This document shows, piece after piece, positions 1 to 12,200 of a stretch of DNA of 64,000 nucleotides. The DNA is from Bolinopsis microptera (taxonomy: Eukaryota > Ctenophora > Tentaculata > Lobata > Bolinopsidae), in assembly GCF_026151205.1 (NCBI RefSeq), contig NC_087080.1, positions 14,643,337 to 14,707,336 on the forward strand. The letters are read 5' to 3'. The position numbers and the translations under genes were made by a program. The notes beneath the pieces are model-generated. The model saw only the letters and a list, made by a program, of their open reading frames with translations. It ran no database searches and was not told where the DNA came from. How positions within the stretch are numbered: the first letter of the stretch is position 1; every line of letters begins with the position of its first letter.

Positions 1-480
1 AATTCTTTTGAGTGAAAAGTGTGACTGAAAAAAAGTGAAACATATTTACATACTGGTTATGGTTGGTGGGCTAGACAGTGAAACACGCAAATTTAGTGTA
101 TACTTCGTTAAATTACATCATTAGCTACAAAGGAATTAAGTTGGTTAGTTTAATTAGTACTAAACACACGGGGATCTAAAATGCCTCAAACAATCGAGAA
201 TCAAATAACCTAAATAAAATACACAAGGTAATTGGAAATGGACTACACAAAAAAATTAAAGCTTCAAAAATGAAATAAAAACTAAGAACCTTATCTTTCA
301 ACTTTGCATCTATTTAAACCCAATATATATAAGCAATTAGTTCTATACTTCTCAATATACCTAAATTCCTCCCTATTTAATCCCCTGGGGTTACATTCTT
401 TCAAAATGGCAAATTTATTTACATACTATGCAATGTTTTATGTTTTTATAAATGAGTAGGATTTGTGCATGGGACGATTT
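1..480. other. AT-rich sequence without a recognisable gene
   Basis: No open frame of useful length and no domain-like translation was seen on either strand. The stretch is AT-rich and unique within the window. It could be intergenic DNA or part of an intron of a gene beyond the left edge. Confidence 0.5.
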
Positions 481-483
481 ATT

Positions 484-895
484 TCACCAATGCAGCGCCG
501 CGCATCGGATGATGATTAATCACTCTACACTCGACTGTCACGTGACTTTTTAAACACGTTCTCTTGGTTGCCCTGAATGACTATTCGAAATCATAGCCCT
601 CTAATCTGATGCCAACCTTAACCCTAACCCAATCCCTAACAAAAGCATATGCTGAAACCCTAACCCTAACGAGAAATTCGAACAACTTCCTTATACGGTC
701 ATATCACGTGATCAAGACAGTTTTTCGCAAATATCTCGGCAGGTGAGCATTTTAACCCTATGTCATGGGGGGTGATTCGGAATCAGCGGCCGAAACTACA
801 TCGATTCAAGCTGGTTTCAACTGTCGGGGGCCCTTTTAGAATAATCTCGAAGATCGACTGTAGAGTGATTTAGCACGCTCGCCGCGCATCAACAT
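484..895. repeat. Foldback (MITE-like) repeat with terminal GCCGCGCATC arms
   Basis: The left part (about 491-533) reads GCCGCGCATC followed by a motif around AATCACTCTAC. The right part (about 849-889) carries the inverted version, ending in GCCGCGCATC. The segment near 814-880 recurs in inverse orientation at about 20463-20545, so this is dispersed DNA and not single copy. CCCTAA-type telomere-like hexamers lie inside (about 614-670). No coding capacity is seen, which fits a non-autonomous DNA element. The family is unknown. Confidence 0.5.
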
Positions 896-1001
896 TTAAT
901 AAATCCAGAAAATTGCGGAACATAACTTTGCGAAGGAGGAATTTCACTGTAATTAATAATAATTAACACATGGCTAGCGTCACGCGCAGCATAATATACG
1001 C

Positions 1002-1250
1002 TTCCTATACACTAACTGTCACCAAGATGTAATCAGATCGAACGCAGAAATTAGATCGATTAACCGGTTTGATCTAGGAATTAGATCGAACGCTGGCGCG
1101 AGATACATATACCATATATGATATACAAATACATTGAAAGCCGCGCCGCGCGTTCGATCTAATTCCTAGATCGAACCGGTTCGATCTAATTTCTGCGTTC
1201 GATCTAATTTGTAATTACATCTTGGACCTTGATGACAGTAATTATAGAGT
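1002..1250. repeat. Long imperfect palindrome (foldback element)
   Basis: The left arm (about 1021-1093) and right arm (about 1150-1223) are near-complete inverse complements, each containing several GATCGAAC-type motifs. An AT-rich loop of about 55 bp separates them. Similarity continues outward past a 7-base indel to the ACTGTCA / TGACAGT boundaries. The DNA could form a hairpin of more than 70 bp. No ORF is present. A MITE or other foldback element is the simplest reading. Confidence 0.65.
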
Positions 1251-1652
1251 TATAGGGGAGTGGTTTATATTGCGAAGGAGCAGACTTTTGTCGACAACGT
1301 AGATCCATTGGGCCACCTCATATATCCAAACCCGATTACTTATTTCCTACGATCTTTTTGACTTCGGCAAGAGTAGGGGAAAAATGATTACGTAATATGT
1401 GAACGACCCCTAATAGTAATATTGGTATTTATTCCGATATTTTTGGGATTTGTCCTGATTGTTTCTACAGTGGGGTGACATATGTTTTCGTCACTTCTGA
1501 ATGCGCGCATTTTAGCGCGCGAGTTTGCGTGCACGTCACGTGATATTGTTAGCAGTGAGTGTAATCACGAGTCTGGAGAATTTGTCTAGTACAAGGCCCA
1601 GACCCTTTGGCGTATCTGTAGTAAATTTTGTGGCGATGTAATATCTATGACA

Positions 1653-1756
1653 TTAACGGGTGATACTCGTAAAATATCTGTTCCATATATTGGACCGTCG
1701 ACGAGTCCAACTCGGCGCGCGTCCTGGTAGGTTCAAGGTTAATTGTAAACCTACAA
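1653..1756 (+). repeat. Short dispersed repeat (about 95-bp family), copy 1
   Basis: It starts TTAACGGGTGATACTCG, contains CCGTCGACGAGTCC and CGGCGCGCGTCC, and ends in an inverted GTAGGTT...AACCTAC hairpin followed by AA. The same sequence recurs at 2307-2488 (rearranged), 20647-20740 (inverted), 20961-20998 (head only) and 45574-45669. This copy has a longer terminal loop than the others. It has no coding capacity. Confidence 0.8.
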
Positions 1757-2306
1757 CTATGAGTATGACACCACTAAAAATTAAAACATGTGCTCCTTCA
1801 TATATAAATAGTATCATTATCGTGATCAAACCCCTTATTTATGAGCCTGCCAGTCTCTTCTGAAGCACGAATGAACTTAATTTTTACTATCCGAGAAAAG
1901 TTCAGAATTTTCTCTAAACACCCATTTTTTAATTTTGTAAATCGGTGGTCCGGAAGCGGAGTTATGGTTCAATGAAAATTGTTAGTTTAACGCTGTTTGT
2001 ATTATCATTACCATAGGTGACGAAAACATATGTCACCCCACTGTACACATAAAGTCCTTAATAATATTGTGTTTGTCAATATTAAAGTTATGCATCTAAA
2101 TGGCACTTGTAATAATAATAGTATGTGTCATTATGCATCAATTTGTAAGCGTATCAATTACTTCAACCGTTTGAATTGGCCATATTTATTTGGCCCTAAA
2201 ACGCTTTACCTATTTTTAGAGTTTTTCAAAGAACAATTAAAACTAAAAGATCGGTATTTGTTGGTATTTTGCTAGGAAGCTCCCAGAGAATTTCTCATGA
2301 GTGCAA
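1757..2306. other. Intergenic DNA including one half of a local duplication
   Basis: No convincing gene was seen. The segment about 2170-2280 (TTGGCCATATTTAT, CCCTAAAACGCTT, GCTAGGAAGCT motifs) resembles about 2508-2650. A locally duplicated sequence therefore brackets the short repeat copy at 2307-2488. Confidence 0.45.
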
Positions 2307-2488
2307 TTAACGGGTGATACTCGTAAAATATTTGTTCCATATATTATACGTCCTATACCATGACCAGGACGCGCGCCGAGTTGGACTCGTCGACGGTCCT
2401 GGAACAAATATTTTACGGGTGATACTCCATACTCGTAAAATATTTGTTCAACTCGGCGCGCGTCCTGATAGGTTGTAAATCTACAAGA
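2307..2488. repeat. Rearranged short dispersed repeat, copy 2
   Basis: Pieces of the 95-bp family lie in alternating orientation: a forward head, then an inverted core (CCAGGACGCGCGCC...), then a forward head and tail with a small internal duplication (TACTCCATACTCG). It ends in the GTAAATCTACAAG tail. The arrangement suggests insertion of one copy into another, or template switching. Confidence 0.7.
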
Positions 2489-3236
2489 GTGCAAACGATC
2501 CACAGGCACAATGGCCATGTTTATATACGACTTATCAATCAAATGTTGCCCTAAAACGCTTATTTTTTCAGTTATTCAAGGAACAAACCATAACATTGGG
2601 TTTTCGGCCCAACAATTTGTTGGGATTTGTTGGTTTTTGCTAGGAAGCTTCTTATAGAGGTTTACACAAGTCACTAACCAGGCATCACCGAATTAAGTTT
2701 GGCATGGGAAGCTTTCAAAGTAAAACTTGGTCGTGACGTTTGTAGTGAGCTATATCCGTTTAATATTCCCACGGATAGGTTCCTTTGGCGGTCATGGATT
2801 AATATTCTCACAAATTCAAACTCTAGCACACTGAGCAGTTTGGGTAACAATTTAGGTAACAAATATTTGGTTTTATCGTTTTCATAAGCGGAAATTAATC
2901 ATTGAAAAGACTTCTAATGCTGAGCATTGTGATTGAGTGACATCATAATTTTGAATAGAATTGTTCCTCAATCATGAGTCCAATAGTACAGTTTATAGTT
3001 ATTTTATTTTTAAATGTTGTTGATAAAAAGAGAAACATCGTATTTAAAAAATGCAAAAATATCTAAATATTTTGAAATTAAATTAAATGTGATCAACATC
3101 TAACATTAACAATAACAATATGTTATAATATTAATAAGTCTATATTTAGATGATAATTATAATAAGTTTGTTTACTTTTAAATGTTTTCTCTTTATAGTC
3201 TACATTTTTTTCTCTCAGTCCTTTTATCTCCAAACT
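2489..3236. other. AT-rich intergenic region 3' of the VWD/Ig gene
   Basis: It contains the second half of the local duplication (to about 2650) and then AT-rich sequence. It lies directly downstream of the minus-strand stop codon at 3237-3239, so part of it should be that gene's 3' untranslated region. No other gene is supported. Confidence 0.45.
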
Positions 3237-6200
3237 TTAATCCTTGTTCTTTTTTGGTTTCTTTACTTTTGCGGGTTTAACCTTCTTCTTCTTCTTAACC
3301 AGAGATATTTTACCTTCGGCCAATTTCTTTCCATCAGCGCTCACTCCAATGCAAGCGATCACTGTTGGTTTCCTCTTTGTGCTGACTTTGTCTAGAGAAT
3401 AGGTTGCCTCTTCGTTGCTGCTGGCAAACTTAGGTTTATCTGAAAATAAATGTTATTTAATTATTATACCTTACCGGACTTTATTCGAAACGGACATTAA
3501 TTAGACGCTGAAGGTTCTGGCGTTCTTTTAAATGCCGTTCAAATAAAGTCCAAGTCCCTTGAAATTTCCCCTAAAAGTATTCCACTACGAAATTATTGTC
3601 CAGGATATGAATACTTTTTAATTTCGGTTAATTTCAATTTATATTATCGGACTAAATAATTATATCAACATTTTGACTGCTTCTCTGCTGCTGAAATTGG
3701 AAAAAACTCCCAAAAATATGCAAAAATTTCGGATTTTAATGGTCTTAATAATGCCTTCGAGCGTTTTTTTAAATGCCCGCGCCGTTCAGAATTATGTTCG
3801 ATCACCGTCACGCAATGTCTTGTAATGTTGTAATTGTATCAGTGATAGTGATACAACGTTGTGACCCCAATTGTCGTTTCACCAAGTGTATCTTATTCTT
3901 ATTGATGAAATTGATAGTAAGTCCTGTCATTTTTAATGAGATAGCAAACCTAATATTTGAGTGGCGAAACGAAAATACTATGTTTTTGTTTCTTTTAACT
4001 TACCGCTGATAAGATCCCCTTGCTTTCCATTCTTTGTCCAATAAAACTTCACATCAGCATTCGCATCAAAAGCAGGATCCTTTATTTTACATACTAGGTT
4101 CGCCTTTTTCCTTTTGGGTGTAACTTCGTATTCTCCAAAGGAGACCTTTTCAGGACCAGCCTCGACCGTTTTAACACTGATGATCTCCTCTCGTGATTTG
4201 AAGCTGGCTCTAGCTGTGCATTTGTATTGACCTGGAGATTTATATCACAATGTTAGTGATTTTAGATAATATGGCACAAGCACTGTATTCATTTGACAAA
4301 CAAACTTTGATAATATTACGGTCAATTTTCCATTTCTCTTACCATCATTTCCCTCTGTTATTTTATTAATAGTGTACTGGAATTCATTGGCTCCCTTGAT
4401 TTTCTCCCAGTTTTCCCCATCATCGTTGCTAAAGAACCACTGGACCTTAGCCTTCTGTACTGCAGCAGTACAAGATATAGTGAGGTTTGACAGTTTCTCG
4501 ATGTCCTCATAAGATTCCTGTTCAGTTGACAACCAGTCTTCCACACATTTTGGACAACATTCACCATCCTCATATACTGGCAGTTCCTGGGTGAGATTGT
4601 ATTTTTTAGACTCATACGAAAAACTGGTTTTTATTGAAAGATTTTAATTGACGTAAATTTGGAATCTTAGTATCACTCATTTTTACCTCAGCGGGACATG
4701 CTTTACATTTCATTTTCTCGCAAGCAACAACTCCACCATCCCTACAGACGCAATCTTTGCAGATGTCTTCATCTTCCCAGTTTGAGCCAATCTAAAAATA
4801 CAGTTAAAGTTAAACCTTAAAGACAAAAACGATTTCTTAGTAACTGGAGAGGAAAATGGCGTTAACAATAGAAATCTCAACCGAAATCTGAGAATATGTC
4901 CATAAACCGATATTGACTGAAGGGATAGTTTTCTATCCAGTAGCAAGTAGTGACTTTAATAAAATAGGTGACGAGTGACGACAAACAATCAATATCACTC
5001 CTTACCTCCTTAACTTCACCGTCATGTTCACACTGACACTCACTCTCCTCCACACACTCATCTCCAACCAGGAACATTCCCTTAGGACAGAAGCAGCCCT
5101 CGTTACACTGTCCCTCTTGTTTACCGCAGTCCGGGTTTTTGTCACCGCATGTTGCGGGACAGAAAGAACCACATGAGTCGTATGAGAACCCTTCAGGACA
5201 TGTTAGAGCTGAGGAAGTAAGGATGAGTTGGAGCTGCGCTACAATATGAAGGTCAAGAGTCAGGACTCAGGAAGCCTTTTGAGAAAGTTATTTGCGCCAA
5301 AGCTCTTTATATTTCAATAGAGTAGATTTATTATTTGGTGTCACTGTCAGTTCAAATAAGCTGAACGAAGGCACATGCCCTAGTCGCCATTGTTCACCCC
5401 ATTGCTATGGTTGATATACTTACTACAGTATGGAGCCTTGTCTCTCCAAGCACCAAGAGTGGCAACTCCCTTCTCCTGGCACTCCTTGACGTACTCCTTA
5501 ACCGCGTGGCACGCACACGAGGCGTCATAACAAGAGCATGTGTCATATTTACAGTTGTACAAAGCAGTCTCCACGTCTACTACTTCGTGGCAGTCAGAGA
5601 ATGGTGCCGCTGTTGGGGAAGTGGTGTTGTGATGGTGTTTTTAGGGTGTTGTTGATTTGCTGGAAACTTACATGCGACAATACATTTATTTACAATTGGT
5701 ATATTATGATAATTTAATGATCAACAAAATACTCCTTCTTGCGGAGAAACTTCCTATAAACTGATATAGTGTATTTCTCTCTCCTTACCCATGAGGATAT
5801 CGCAGGCCTCGTCAGCAATAGGCTTGGCAGCAGGGAAGAAGGTATCGTCACAGGGGTGCGGTGGCTGGGGTTCCTCCTCACAAACGTCACCTTAAAGAGG
5901 ATGTGTCTTTTTAGCTTTTCGAAGGTTTTCAATATTTACAAGGTTTACAAGACCTATCTGCGATTTTAATTACTGCCACTTTGTAGTAGATATTTGTATT
6001 TCTGCACTGTTCTAAGTTGTAATGTCCCTCTAAATCTGCTGCAGTTTGCAGTCTAATAATCACCATCTATCTTCCAAGACCAGCCGAACTCGTTAACATC
6101 ATTTTCCTCTCCCGCACTGCTAATCTGATCGTTCTCAGCGTTATCGTCCCAGGATCCACATAGCCCGGTAGTACCTTGGTAGTACATGCCGTGGATGGTG

Positions 6201-9200
6201 GAGGAAACTGTGCTGTTACCGTCCCAGATCAGATCTAGAGCTTCTAGTCCGTCGTTGAGTTTCAGTTTTAGGATAATCTGGAAAAGTTAAGTTTTAGGAT
6301 AATTTGTGGAGGGGTAGTCCAGTGAATAGTGCGAAAATTTGAACAGCCATCAAAACATCATATTTCATCATTTATTCGTACTTCTATACTTTTAGTACTT
6401 GACAAAAAACTTACACTTTCGCCGGCTTTTGTGATAGTCATTTCCTCATCGCTGCCAGGCCATATTTTAGCATAAGGAGGAGTCTTCTTTATGCCGTTCA
6501 CTTTTAGTTCTCCTTCCGGTCCGAGATACACTTTAACCTCTGAAAGATGAAATTGCGCTAAAAACATTATTCTGAGCAAGGGGTTCACAGGTGTATTGTT
6601 GTGTGGCGTCAAAGTTGTAGTTCCTTATATATTTAGCTGGAATTATGATTCGAGGCAAAACTTACTATTGATGATAATTTCCACGGCATCATTCCAAGCT
6701 ACATTCTTGTTGTCACCCCTGTGTTTATTTGTTCCAATGACCTCAAAGTCTTCGGTTTTTATCTGAAATAGAAGCATTCTAGGACGAGTTGATGCCAGTT
6801 GTGCTTCCCTAGATATTTCACTTTCTTAGGAATTAAAAATTAAAAATTTCGTTGCTTGATATCACTTACGACAGTGAATCTGCAGTTTCCTCCCTGGAAG
6901 TCGTGTCTGTGTCCATCAAAACTCTTGTAATGGGGATCTCCCGTTACCAGACAAGTTGCTGACTCTGCAGGGAGTTGCGTGGTCAGGATATTGGGAACTA
7001 TTAACAGAAATTATGTTTCTTCAATCTTCATCATTATAATACTATTGCAATTTTGAATGAGGTTTATGTCATCGGTATGATGCGAGGTGCCCACCTTTAG
7101 CGCACAGTTCCTGACAGTTCTCATCAGTGTACATCTCCTCGCCCTCCTCACACGTGACTCCTTGTTCCTTACACTCACACTCTATCTGTCCTTCCGCGTT
7201 ACACGTGCACAATTCAAACTCTCCTTCATCCCACGACTCAAACTCCTGCAAAGTTAATGTATGTTTTGAATTTAGGTCTATCTTTTGCAAATCCGTCCTT
7301 CCAAAAAGCAATTCCACAATTAATTTGGTTGATTGATTTTGCAGCGCCAGAGGGAATCAGTAAACGTTGTAATACTGTGATAACTGATTATGTATTTAAT
7401 TGTTTGTTTAATTTTTACTTAACCAACCTCATAATCGCCCTCATCAGTGTGACAGATAGCGATAACCTTGAGTTCTATATCAACACAATCCGTAACCTCC
7501 TCTTTAGTTACACACGCTTTGTATTTTCCCTCTTCCTCATCATCTGCATCACATACCTGTCGTGGTTTTGTAATTATTTTCACTCGGTCAGGATTATCTG
7601 GATTTTATCATTTGCTGGATAAATAATATGTAATGGATTGGAATATTTTATTTAAAACCTGACAGCAAAGGATGTAAAGATGTAATTATGCATCTAACTG
7701 CTTATTAAAAAGCAAAAATAGTCGTGTTTTAAAACAAAAGTAACCAAATTGTACGAGTCAATTTTTTCATTACCTTGAGAGTTTTTCCACCATCTTGTAG
7801 TGTAAACTTTCCACCCTCGAAGTCTACAGGTTTATCAACAGGTCCCATAAACCACTTGAAGTCTTCAGCTTCAAACTCATCATCACTCACTATTCTAACC
7901 TGAAACAAATCAAGTGCTTACTATCGTATCACTTCATTTTTTTGTTTCAAGTGAAGAAAGTTTATTTGCTAAACTTGATTCTCTGGTTACATCATCACAG
8001 CTGACGACGATTAACACATGTTTATTGAAAGCTTCTACAAGTTAAACTATCGTATCACTTATATGTTTCTAACCCAACTCCATTCAGTTACATCATAGAT
8101 ATGTTCTCTTAAATAATAAATTATCCTTGTTGGATCCTCACAATCATCCTCCTCCACTCACCGACATAGTCTGACATTCTCCCCTTATAACGACCCTAGG
8201 AGACTCTCCGTCAATATCAATGTAGTCTGCTGCAGGTATTGGAATAACCGCCATGTCGAATTTACATTCTCCTACCACACCGTTAAACACTATCTCTGTT
8301 TTGTAGTCGTTATCGTCGTGTTTGTACACTGGCTATGGGGTTGATGGGTTTAGTTGTAGACTATTATTGTAATTATGCTGTGTATTGTGTGATTATGTGA
8401 ATTAATTTCGTGTTCACCTTGAGGATGGTATTTGTATTCATTAAAGCCTCATTTAAGCTTTGTATATGATAGTTTCAAGCCAGTCCATAGAATATGAGAA
8501 TATTTAACTTAGTCTTACGTTAATGGTGAGGGTAAGTCTATCTTCGCTGAGTTTGAAGTTGTCAGGTAGACCCTCTGGGTCCAGTACGTCTCCGTTACTC
8601 AGCTTCCATGTGATCTGTAGTTAAAAAGAATAAAATATTTATTCTGGAATATTCTATAATAATTCTATTCACATTCGCCTGAAAAACCTAAAAGATATGT
8701 CTGCTGAGTGCTTATTTGTTTTTTACAGCTTAATAAGATCAATATGGCTTGTATTTCACGGCTGAGAGGTCAAATGTTCGCTACGACGGTGATCTCTTTG
8801 TTTACGCCTCATCGAAAATAATATCCTACGAACAGTCTAATTAATAAAGCTGTTAAACTTGTTGACAATACGATCAGAACACCTGGACATCATCAGGAAC
8901 TGTGCCTCTACACAGTGAACCAACTGTGTACTGCACATTACACACATTAATTTTATTGTATGTCACCTTCTCATCTCCAACATTTTGGAGAACGATAACA
9001 TGCTTTGAGATAATCAGATATCAATTAAGGGGTACGTTAATTTAAAAAACCGCAACAATAAACAAACTAAAGAACCCATTTTGATTTTTAACTACTGCAT
9101 TATTAAATAGTTAAAAACTATTTAATTTAAGGTAACACTCACATCATCAGGCGAAACAAGTACACTTTCATGTAGCACACACTGCATAGTGGCAGGTCCT

Positions 9201-12200
9201 CCGTTCTCCTTCAACTCTATCTTCTCTGTGTTCTCCTCAGTCCAATCAGCCAGACAAACCGGACAACACTGTCCAGTCTTACTGACTGGCACCTGGCCAG
9301 TAGGACAGGCCGTACAAGCCACCGGGTCACAGTCCACAATACCACCGTCCCCGCACAAGCAGGTCTCACATTTGTTTGTGTCATTCCACGAGGCTCCGTT
9401 TTCGATGAACTTACCTTCGTGCATGCACTTGCAGTCTGATGCCTCTATGCATTTTCCATCTTGTAGCACAGTACCTGAGAAGATAGATTAAGATAGTGGG
9501 ATTCACAGAAACTAACCGTTTTTATGCTGCGCGAAATCAATGTTTTAGAAGAACATGAGTCATGATTAGAAACACAAAAGTGACCGATGATGAATATTGA
9601 TGATGCTAACCTTGAGGACAATAACATCCCTCAACGCAGCTATCCTGGCAATCAACAGGGAAAGGATCGGAACAGGTCGCGAAACATCCTTTACCACAAC
9701 TATCATATACCATAGAATCAGGGCACTCTAGCGGACAGAAACTACTCGATCTCCAGCCTGGAGGGGTTATAACGTTTTAGTAAAAATGTGGCCGATATCA
9801 ACTACCATTGTACTGATCACGTGACATTTGTCTGGGGTTATTTTAAATTTGGTAATTTTCAATTTTGTTTATACTGCTCCTCTTTATTAGCTAGCTGGTA
9901 AAAAATCAAAATTCAGTAATCCGTCTTACCTACTACAGGGTTTCCCGAATCAGAACATTTCTTAGCATAAACAGCAGCGTTCGCACACACATTATCATCA
10001 TTGGAAGGGTCTATGCAGGCATCAAACAGACAGTTCTGAGGGAAGATATAATGTTATTTGGACACTGTGATTCGCTACCAAACGTTTCAGGATTATTCTT
10101 CTCTTTGAATACTCGCGAGACCTGTGAAGCGCCGATTTGAGCGCGATGTTACAAATAATTGCGAGCGTATGAAATTCCTCCTCAAAAAGTGCATTCATGA
10201 ACACAGAACTTGTTAAAAATCCTACAGAAATGTTTTGTACTTGCCTTAAACGACTGAGTTACGTCCACAGGACAGCTCTTAAAAGGCTCCTGCTTGTATC
10301 TAGAACAATACTGTTCAGCCCAGTTCCTCTCCGCTCGTGATACCTGATTACATGGATCCACTGGTTCGGGTGGGTTTGGACAACCATCGTTGTTGGCGAC
10401 TCTGTATAAATTCCCATTACCGTTGTCATTGTACATGTTTCCGTCCCAGATTCCGCACAGGCCTTCAGTTCTTTCATAGTACGTTCCGTGGATCTAGGAA
10501 AAAGTTGTTTAATGCTTAGTGTTGTTTCTTCATTTTATGTAGGGTTTTATAAACCAGAAAAAAAAGATCAACATAACCATAGATTAATTATTTAATTATT
10601 TAATTATTTAATTATTTAATTATTTAATTATTTAATTATTTAATTATTTAATTATTTAATTATTTAATTATTTAATTATTTAATTATTTAATTATTTAAT
10701 TATTTAATTATTTAATTATTTAATTATTTAATTATTTAATTATTTAATTATTTAATTATTTAATTATTTAATTATTTAATTATTTAATTATTTAATTATT
10801 TAATTATTTAATTATTTAATTATTTAATTATTTAATTATTTAATTATTTAATTATTTAATTATTTAATTATTTAATTATTTAATTATTTAATTATTTAAT
10901 TATTTAATTATTTAATTATTTAATTATTTAATTATTTAATTATTTAATTATTTAATTATTTAATTATTTAATTATTTAATTATTTAATTATTTAATTATT
11001 TAATTATTTAATTATTTAATTATTTAATTATTTAATTATTTAATTATTTAATTATTTAATTATTTAATTATTTGATTATTTAATTATTTAATTATTTAAT
11101 TATTTAATTATTTAATTATTTAATTATTTAATTATTTAATCATTTAATTATTTGATTATTTGATTAATTAAGTAATTACCCATAGATAGATGGCATTACG
11201 AGGTTTACATGTAACAGTCAACATCTTCTGGTTTTTAATGTAGATAGAACACTCCTGGCCGTGAACGCAGTCAACGTAATCTTGAGAATTGTAATATTTC
11301 TTAAAAGGAGTTGCGACGTTTTGTTTGGCACCGCCTGCTGGCGTGTAGTTTATTACACCTTTCATCTCGAACTGATCACCGTCGAACACGACGATGCAGT
11401 ATCTGAAAAAGAAGAGTATGTGATTATTTTTACTGCAGTATGCGATTATTTTTACTGCAGCATGTGATTATTAATTTCTGGAGACTGTAGTGTGTAAGAC
11501 TCCCACAGTTAGATATGCACTTTTGTTCTTCTATATTTTAAGATCAGTATTGTAGCGATAACATTAGTTTTTAAAACTAATTACAATTATTCAGCGTACT
11601 ACTGTTTAAAAGGAGACACGGGTGGAAATAGTGAACAAATATATTTGTCCTGCATCTTAGAAACTGATTTAGAGATATGAATAACGAAAGATACTTCGAC
11701 CGGCACTGCATGATGGGCTTTAGCAGGCAGTATATATAAAGGAAACCACTTACTCGGTTATGGCGACTGAACTGTATGCAACATTCTTTTGCCTGACCTC
11801 GAAGTCGAGCGTCTTCAGCATAGTGTATGTGCATCTACCCTGGTAATCAAAAGATCTGCCATCCCATGATCTGTAATGAGGATCTCCGGCTCCGTAGCAT
11901 TTTCCTGACGCTGAGAGAGAGGGTTACTGTCAGGGCCACGTGGATCAGGGATAGTTTTAGCTTTCTAATCAGTTGTACATTGGTCAGATATTATACTTAT
12001 AGACCGGGATTAAAACGTTGGAATTCCAGTTGTGCTGATCACGTGACACACAACCCTTGTAAGGTTACAAATATAGCACTTTCGAGGAAGAAGTAAAAGC
12101 TGTTATTTTGACTCACGAGGAACACATCTGGCACAACAGTCATGTCCGACAGCGGGGATCATGCCATTCGAACAAGAAACACCTTGTTCATCTGCAGACC

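Noticed and set aside
614-670. CCCTAA-type repeats suggesting a telomere
   Set aside because: Only a few interrupted hexamers occur, within a dispersed foldback repeat. Unlikely to mark a chromosome end.
1653-1756. Hammerhead-ribozyme-like look of the 95-bp repeat (CGACGAGTCC)
   Set aside because: The required CTGANGA and GAAA core boxes are not both present in either strand, so I do not call a ribozyme.
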